From: Oscillospiraceae bacterium
Lineage (GTDB): Bacteria > Bacillota > Clostridia > Oscillospirales > Oscillospiraceae
Direction of reading: 5' to 3'
Length of the DNA stretch: 64,000 bases
NCBI GenBank assembly: GCA_020025305.1
Contig: JAHHSG010000005.1
Span: 33,468-97,467, forward strand
In this document: piece by piece, positions 60,708 through 64,000 of the stretch
How the letters are laid out: each line of letters begins with the position of its first letter
How positions within the stretch are numbered: the first letter of the stretch is position 1
Made by a program: the position numbers and the translations under genes
Notes under the pieces: model-generated
The model's database searches: none
What the model was told of the DNA's origin: nothing
The model's input: only the letters and a program-made list of their open reading frames with translations

Positions 60708-61595
60708 TTACGATACGCTCGCCTTCAAAAGCTGCAGCGATCCCTGTAAAGTTTTCATTTCAATCTGAGAGGATCCATCCCCCACTGTGTAGACGCCATC
60801 GCGGTATGTGCCTTCAAATTCTGACTGAAAGCCACCCACCAGGTTATCTTTCTGCACGGTAAACTGACTGTCAGCCGGTAAGCGCAGCTCCACGTCCCCA
60901 GACGTAGCGTTAAACGAAATCCATTGAGGGCACATAAGCAAATCGCCGGTAAAGTCTCCTGCTGCAGTGTTCATCTCCACCTCTGCAACGCTGGTAGCCT
61001 CCACTTTCAAATTGCCGCTGGCCGAGTCAAACTTCATCGCTTCCAAGGAAACTTGCTGCAAGAACACATCTCCCGCCGCAGTCTCCGTATGCAATGTTCC
61101 CATACTCATATCTTGCAAATGGAGATCTGCATCCCCTGCATTAAAATCAATTTCGCTCAGTGTCACATCCTTGGGAACACGGATATGCAAATCTTTGTGC
61201 ACCGGCACACCGCCAAAATAAAAACCTACCGTACCGGACGAACTGCGAATCCGCAAAGTGCTGCCGTCTGCCTCGAATGTCAATGCGTTTTTTTCATTCA
61301 GCCCACGGGAGCAAGCCTCCTCCAGGATAATCTCCTGCCCCTCATACGGCTCTACAAACACATTTCCGGCACACCAGTCAATAGTCAGTTGATCAATTCC
61401 ATCGGCCGAAACTGCGTAATGTCCGTCCTGTGAAAACTCACTGGTTCTCTCCTCATAAAAGCCGAAGGTCCATAATCCTTCGCCGAATATTCTATCCAGT
61501 TTTGCACCCGCTATCAGGCCGCCAATGGCCAAGATCATTCCCAGCGAAATAAGCACAGCGGAAGCGCACAGCAAAATTTTGGTGCTCTTTTTCAT
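60708..61595 (-). CDS. DUF4097-type beta-repeat envelope protein
   Basis: A 295-residue protein with an N-terminal anchor (ILLCASAVLISLGMILAIGGLIAG) and a long right-handed beta-repeat domain: DKSTDFNAGDADLHL-like units seen as IDFNAGDADLHLQDM, LHTETAAGDVFLQQV, KFDSASGNLKVEA and VEMNTAAGDFTGDL. This is the DUF4097/DUF4098 family of putative adhesin-like proteins. Its ATG follows the DUF1700 stop directly (TAAATG). Part of the PadR-DUF1700-DUF4097 module. Confidence 0.84.
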   Translation of the reverse strand: MKKSTKILLCASAVLISLGMILAIGGLIAGAKLDRIFGEGLWTFGFYEERTSEFSQDGHYAVSADGIDQLTIDWCAGNVFVEPYEGQEIILEEACSRGLNEKNALTFEADGSTLRIRSSSGTVGFYFGGVPVHKDLHIRVPKDVTLSEIDFNAGDADLHLQDMSMGTLHTETAAGDVFLQQVSLEAMKFDSASGNLKVEATSVAEVEMNTAAGDFTGDLLMCPQWISFNATSGDVELRLPADSQFTVQKDNLVGGFQSEFEGTYRDGVYTVGDGSSQIEMKTLQGSLQLLKASVS

Positions 61596-62192
61596 TTATT
61601 TTCCCTCCCTTACGATGAACAGGCCCTTGACAGTCCGGAAAAGCCACCGTCCACCTCGGAAAAGGCCCATGGCCGCATATTTGGCAGCCAAAAAGCTGAG
61701 GCAGAAAAGCCCCAAAAGGAGCAGACCGGAGCCGATAGAAAAGATCACATAACCTCCGCCCAAAGAAAACAGCGTCACCCCGCGGATGATAATCCCCACT
61801 CCGGCGATTGCCAATGCAAAAACCACCGCAAAAGCGGCCACAATCACGGCACCGAAGGACACGCAGACCGCAAAGACCGTCATCACTAAGGCCAGAAGCA
61901 ACGACAGCCAAATTGGCGCACCTAGGATTGCACCCACAACCGCAGCAGTCGTCCACCCGTTTCTTGGTTTCAGTCTGGTTTTCACCAGCGTGGGCAGCGG
62001 TGTATTGCGCAAAATTTCCTCCACAATTTCGGAGACATCCCCCAGTTTTGCCACGGCGGCCTCCTCATCAATGCCGTCCTCCATCATATCCGCCAGCAAC
62101 TCCTCATAATATGCCCGCTGGCGCTTCACTTCCTCCGGTGGGAGTTGCTGAAGCCCGCGTGTCAGCTCTCGTAAAAATACTTCTTTAGTCAC
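61596..62192 (-). CDS. DUF1700 membrane protein
   Basis: A 198-residue protein. The N-terminal HAAS-type helical domain is TKEVFLRELTRGLQQLPPEEVKRQRAYYEELLADMMEDGIDEEAAVAKLGDVSEIVEEIL (key: L..LP..E......YYEE...D.....EEAV..LGD...). It is followed by four or five membrane helices. The GTG at 62192 is chosen because AAGGAGGG lies eight bases upstream and it overlaps the padR stop (GTGACTAA). Such proteins pair with PadR regulators and DUF4097 proteins in envelope-stress modules. Confidence 0.86.
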   Translation of the reverse strand: MTKEVFLRELTRGLQQLPPEEVKRQRAYYEELLADMMEDGIDEEAAVAKLGDVSEIVEEILRNTPLPTLVKTRLKPRNGWTTAAVVGAILGAPIWLSLLLALVMTVFAVCVSFGAVIVAAFAVVFALAIAGVGIIIRGVTLFSLGGGYVIFSIGSGLLLLGLFCLSFLAAKYAAMGLFRGGRWLFRTVKGLFIVREGK

Positions 62193-62502
62193 CGTCAATT
62201 CCCTCCTTGATATATTGATAAATCGTTTCTACCTCTTTCCAATCTTTCAGGAAATCCAGGATCTGCTGCCTACCTGTTTCTGTAATAGTATACATCTTGC
62301 GCAGCCTTCCTTCATGTTCCACAGAATGAACATCTAAGCACTTGACTGCCTCCAGTCGGCGCAAAATCGGATATAATGTGGACTCCGACAGATCAACATA
62401 CGGAGAAAGATCCTTCAGAATTTTGTACCCATAGGACTCTCCCCGACGCAAAACGGAAAGCACACACACATCCAAAAGCCCCTTTTTCAGTTGAGCGTTC
62501 AA
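62185..62502 (-). CDS. PadR-family transcriptional regulator
   Basis: A 105-residue winged-helix regulator: MNAQLKKGLLDVCVLSVLRRGESYGYKI and LSESTLYPILRRLEAVKCLDV, with RKMYTITETGRQQI at the wing. The TTG at 62502 is selected because AAGGAGG is eight bases before it and PadR proteins start exactly with NAQLKKGLLD; a longer frame would begin upstream of the binding site. Probably autoregulates through the inverted repeat over its own -10 box. Confidence 0.9.
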   Translation of the reverse strand: MNAQLKKGLLDVCVLSVLRRGESYGYKILKDLSPYVDLSESTLYPILRRLEAVKCLDVHSVEHEGRLRKMYTITETGRQQILDFLKDWKEVETIYQYIKEGIDGD

Positions 62503-62517
62503 GCCGAACACCTCCTT

Positions 62518-62555
62518 ATGCGTTATACTATACAACGCATAGTGTTATGTGTCAA
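62518..62555 (-). promoter_or_regulatory. Promoter and probable PadR operator
   Basis: On the minus strand TTGACA (62555-62550), 17-bp spacer, TATAGT (62532-62527). A 7-bp inverted repeat ATGCGTT/AACGCAT (62518-62524 and 62534-62540) brackets the -10 box, as expected for PadR repression. Confidence 0.72.
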
Positions 62556-62742
62556 GTAGTATTATTGTAAAATTTATGACTCCGCTCCTGCTGGATGCTG
62601 CGCAGCTAAACAAAACACGAATCGGTGATTTCCACTTCTTCCGCAACCAAGGCCTTTTGCAGAGCGCACCGTATTCGAAGCCACCTCCCCCGCAAAAATC
62701 CCCCCCGGTAAACGGGTGGGATCGGGCGTTCTTTGACAAGCG

Positions 62743-62780
62743 AAAAACACCTTTGCACATGGGTGTGCAAAGGTGTTTTT
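62743..62780. terminator. Terminator between the PadR and ROK genes
   Basis: AAAAACACCTTTGCAC pairs with GTGCAAAGGTGTTTTT around a 6-nt loop. A-run and T-run give a terminator on either strand; it ends the ROK transcript. The 62556-62742 stretch shows no gene. Confidence 0.82.
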
Positions 62781-62860
62781 ATATGTATTACTCAATTGAT
62801 TATTTAATAACCGCCGTAAACCTTAAAGTGCACCCCATTTGTCAGACCGATCTTTGGGAA

Positions 62861-63985
62861 TCACACAATTAAGTAACGAGCAATGACTACATCACCGGCA
62901 GCCAGCAGCCCGGCTTCCGGACGAAGGTCTGCCGGCAGCACCTTTGCCGGGCCAATCATCCGTGTCATGGAGCGGCTGTTGATTTCCTTTTGCAGCCGCC
63001 ACTCCAAATGTTCATGGCCATAGCGCACATCCCCTGCCAGATAAACCGTATCCAGCTGAATAATGTTGAGCATATTGATAATCCCCGCAGACAAATATTC
63101 TGCCTCCCGCTTCAGCAGCTCTTCCGCCTCCGGGTCTTTGCCGAGACGGGAAACCATCTCTTTCCAGCTGTGGTAGGAGCTGCCCTCCAGCAGGTTCTGA
63201 ATGGATGCATAGGCCTCCAGACAGCCCCGGTTACCGCATTCACAGCGGCGGCCATTGTAGCAGATGGTAGAATGCCCCAGTTCACAGGTAAAGTTTCCGG
63301 CTCCCCCCAGCAGTTTCCCTCTGGTGATGACACCGGAACCCACACCACTATCCACAGACAGCAGCAGGAAATTCTCGCTTGCTCCCAATTCCAACTGATG
63401 CAGGGCCAGCGCACAGGCATCATTTTCCAAAAAAGCAGGCAGTTCCATATACTTAGACAGCATCGGCGCAAGCGCTACCCCGTGCCACTGGTCAAAGCGA
63501 GGTGGTTTTAAGATCCGCCCTTCATGCGTGTCCACAGGACCCGGCGAGCTGATACCAATCCCCAGTACCTTGCTCTTGTCCACGCCAATCAGCAGTTCCT
63601 CGAGGGCACGGACAATGGAGAAAATCTGATCCCCTTCTTGAGAAACCTCTTCTTGCCGCAGCAAATGCCCCACAAAATCACACAGTCCCACGGTACAACT
63701 GGTGCGCTGCAGCTGCACACCCAAAACGTAATAGCAGTCCTCCCGCACAGCCAGAGGAATTGAACTGCGGCCTCTGCCAACGGACTGCGGTGCCAGTTCC
63801 GTCAACATCCCCTCATTGAGCAGTTCATCCGCAATCAGTGAAGTTGTTGCCCTTGTCAGTCCTGTGGAGCGAGCAAGCTCCGCCCGACTCATGGGGCTGT
63901 GCCGCAAAATACGAAGCACTTCTTTACGATTGTATTCCTTTGTATAATCCGCATTACGCGCCTTGATTGCCATGCCGTTCCCCAT
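62861..63985 (-). CDS. ROK-family transcriptional regulator (NagC/XylR-type)
   Basis: A 374-residue repressor. The N-terminal winged helix is NRKEVLRILRHSPMSRAELARSTGLTRATTSLIADELLNEGML. The ROK kinase-like fold has LGIGISSPGPVDTHEGRIL and the sugar/zinc region CELGHSTICYNGRRCECGNRGCLEAYAS (zinc ligands in C-x-C-G-x-x-G-C-L-E). Likely controls sugar or amino-sugar uptake, but no target genes are visible in the window; they may lie beyond the right edge. The ATG at 63985 is preceded by AAGGTGAGAA. Confidence 0.93.
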   Translation of the reverse strand: MGNGMAIKARNADYTKEYNRKEVLRILRHSPMSRAELARSTGLTRATTSLIADELLNEGMLTELAPQSVGRGRSSIPLAVREDCYYVLGVQLQRTSCTVGLCDFVGHLLRQEEVSQEGDQIFSIVRALEELLIGVDKSKVLGIGISSPGPVDTHEGRILKPPRFDQWHGVALAPMLSKYMELPAFLENDACALALHQLELGASENFLLLSVDSGVGSGVITRGKLLGGAGNFTCELGHSTICYNGRRCECGNRGCLEAYASIQNLLEGSSYHSWKEMVSRLGKDPEAEELLKREAEYLSAGIINMLNIIQLDTVYLAGDVRYGHEHLEWRLQKEINSRSMTRMIGPAKVLPADLRPEAGLLAAGDVVIARYLIV

Positions 63986-64000
63986 TTCTCACCTTAATTT

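Overview
The window looks like a chromosomal segment of an anaerobic gut Clostridia, most likely Oscillospiraceae and related (Flavonifractor/Oscillibacter/Dysosmobacter-type). This is inferred from the moderately high GC, strong AGGAGG-type ribosome binding sites, lipobox lipoproteins of the LxAC type, oxygen-sensitive pyruvate formate-lyase, KtrAB/KdpDE, a SpoVK-like AAA protein, and the absence of outer-membrane genes. No phage, plasmid backbone or CRISPR array was seen. The only mobile-element trace is a decayed IS3-type transposase end near 53.4 kb.

Layout. 0-2.4 kb: a minus-strand operon of a degenerate OMP-decarboxylase-like protein, a histidine phosphatase-GNAT fusion and a YgiQ-type radical SAM protein. 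2.5-6.3 kb: tRNA-Ser(GGA), a CNNM/CorC ion transporter with a long leader, a YwaF-like membrane protein and a Crp/Fnr regulator. 6.4-9.3 kb: a divergent operon (DUF134, NifX-like, two ferredoxin-containing MinD ATPases, NifX-like) resembling the ORP/metallocluster modules of anaerobes. 9.5-18.5 kb: an XRE membrane regulator, a DHHW/MBOAT O-acylation pair with a lipoprotein, an NlpC/P60 hydrolase, an amino-acid ABC transporter and VanZ. 18.5-22.5 kb: a metF / methionine synthase activation protein / cobalamin-dependent methionine synthase operon. 22.6-29.5 kb: rpe behind a GC-rich leader, recR, an ApbE-NusG II-Gx flavin-linked trio, an AAA ATPase and a lipoprotein. 29.7-36.6 kb: threonine ammonia-lyase and a K+ island (KtrB, KtrA, KdpD, KdpE) behind phased CTTAAT boxes. 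36.7-39.7 kb: a TPP-riboswitch-controlled thiamine-precursor ABC transporter. 39.8-42.97 kb: pflA-pflB behind a ZTP (pfl) riboswitch. 43-53.2 kb: an AraC regulator, galT, and a galacto-N-biose/lacto-N-biose phosphorylase with its ABC transporter and a second AraC regulator (host glycan use). 53.7-60.5 kb: a sigma-54-controlled catabolic island (thiolase, beta-keto acid cleavage enzyme, PAS-sigma54 activator, cyclase-family hydrolase, sodium:solute symporter fused to winged-helix domains). 60.7-64 kb: a PadR-DUF1700-DUF4097 envelope module and a ROK repressor.

How it fits together. Formate and one-carbon metabolism are represented by PFL under ZTP control and by MetF/MetH. Glycan use combines uptake, phosphorolysis to Gal-1-P and GalT. 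The most novel-looking unit is the 53.7-60.5 kb island: a near-perfect -24/-12 promoter sits before a hydrolase and an SSS transporter whose C-terminal ~155 residues look like two winged-helix DNA-binding domains. This is an unusual transporter-transcription factor fusion, encoded beside enzymes able to open a ring and split the resulting beta-keto acid.
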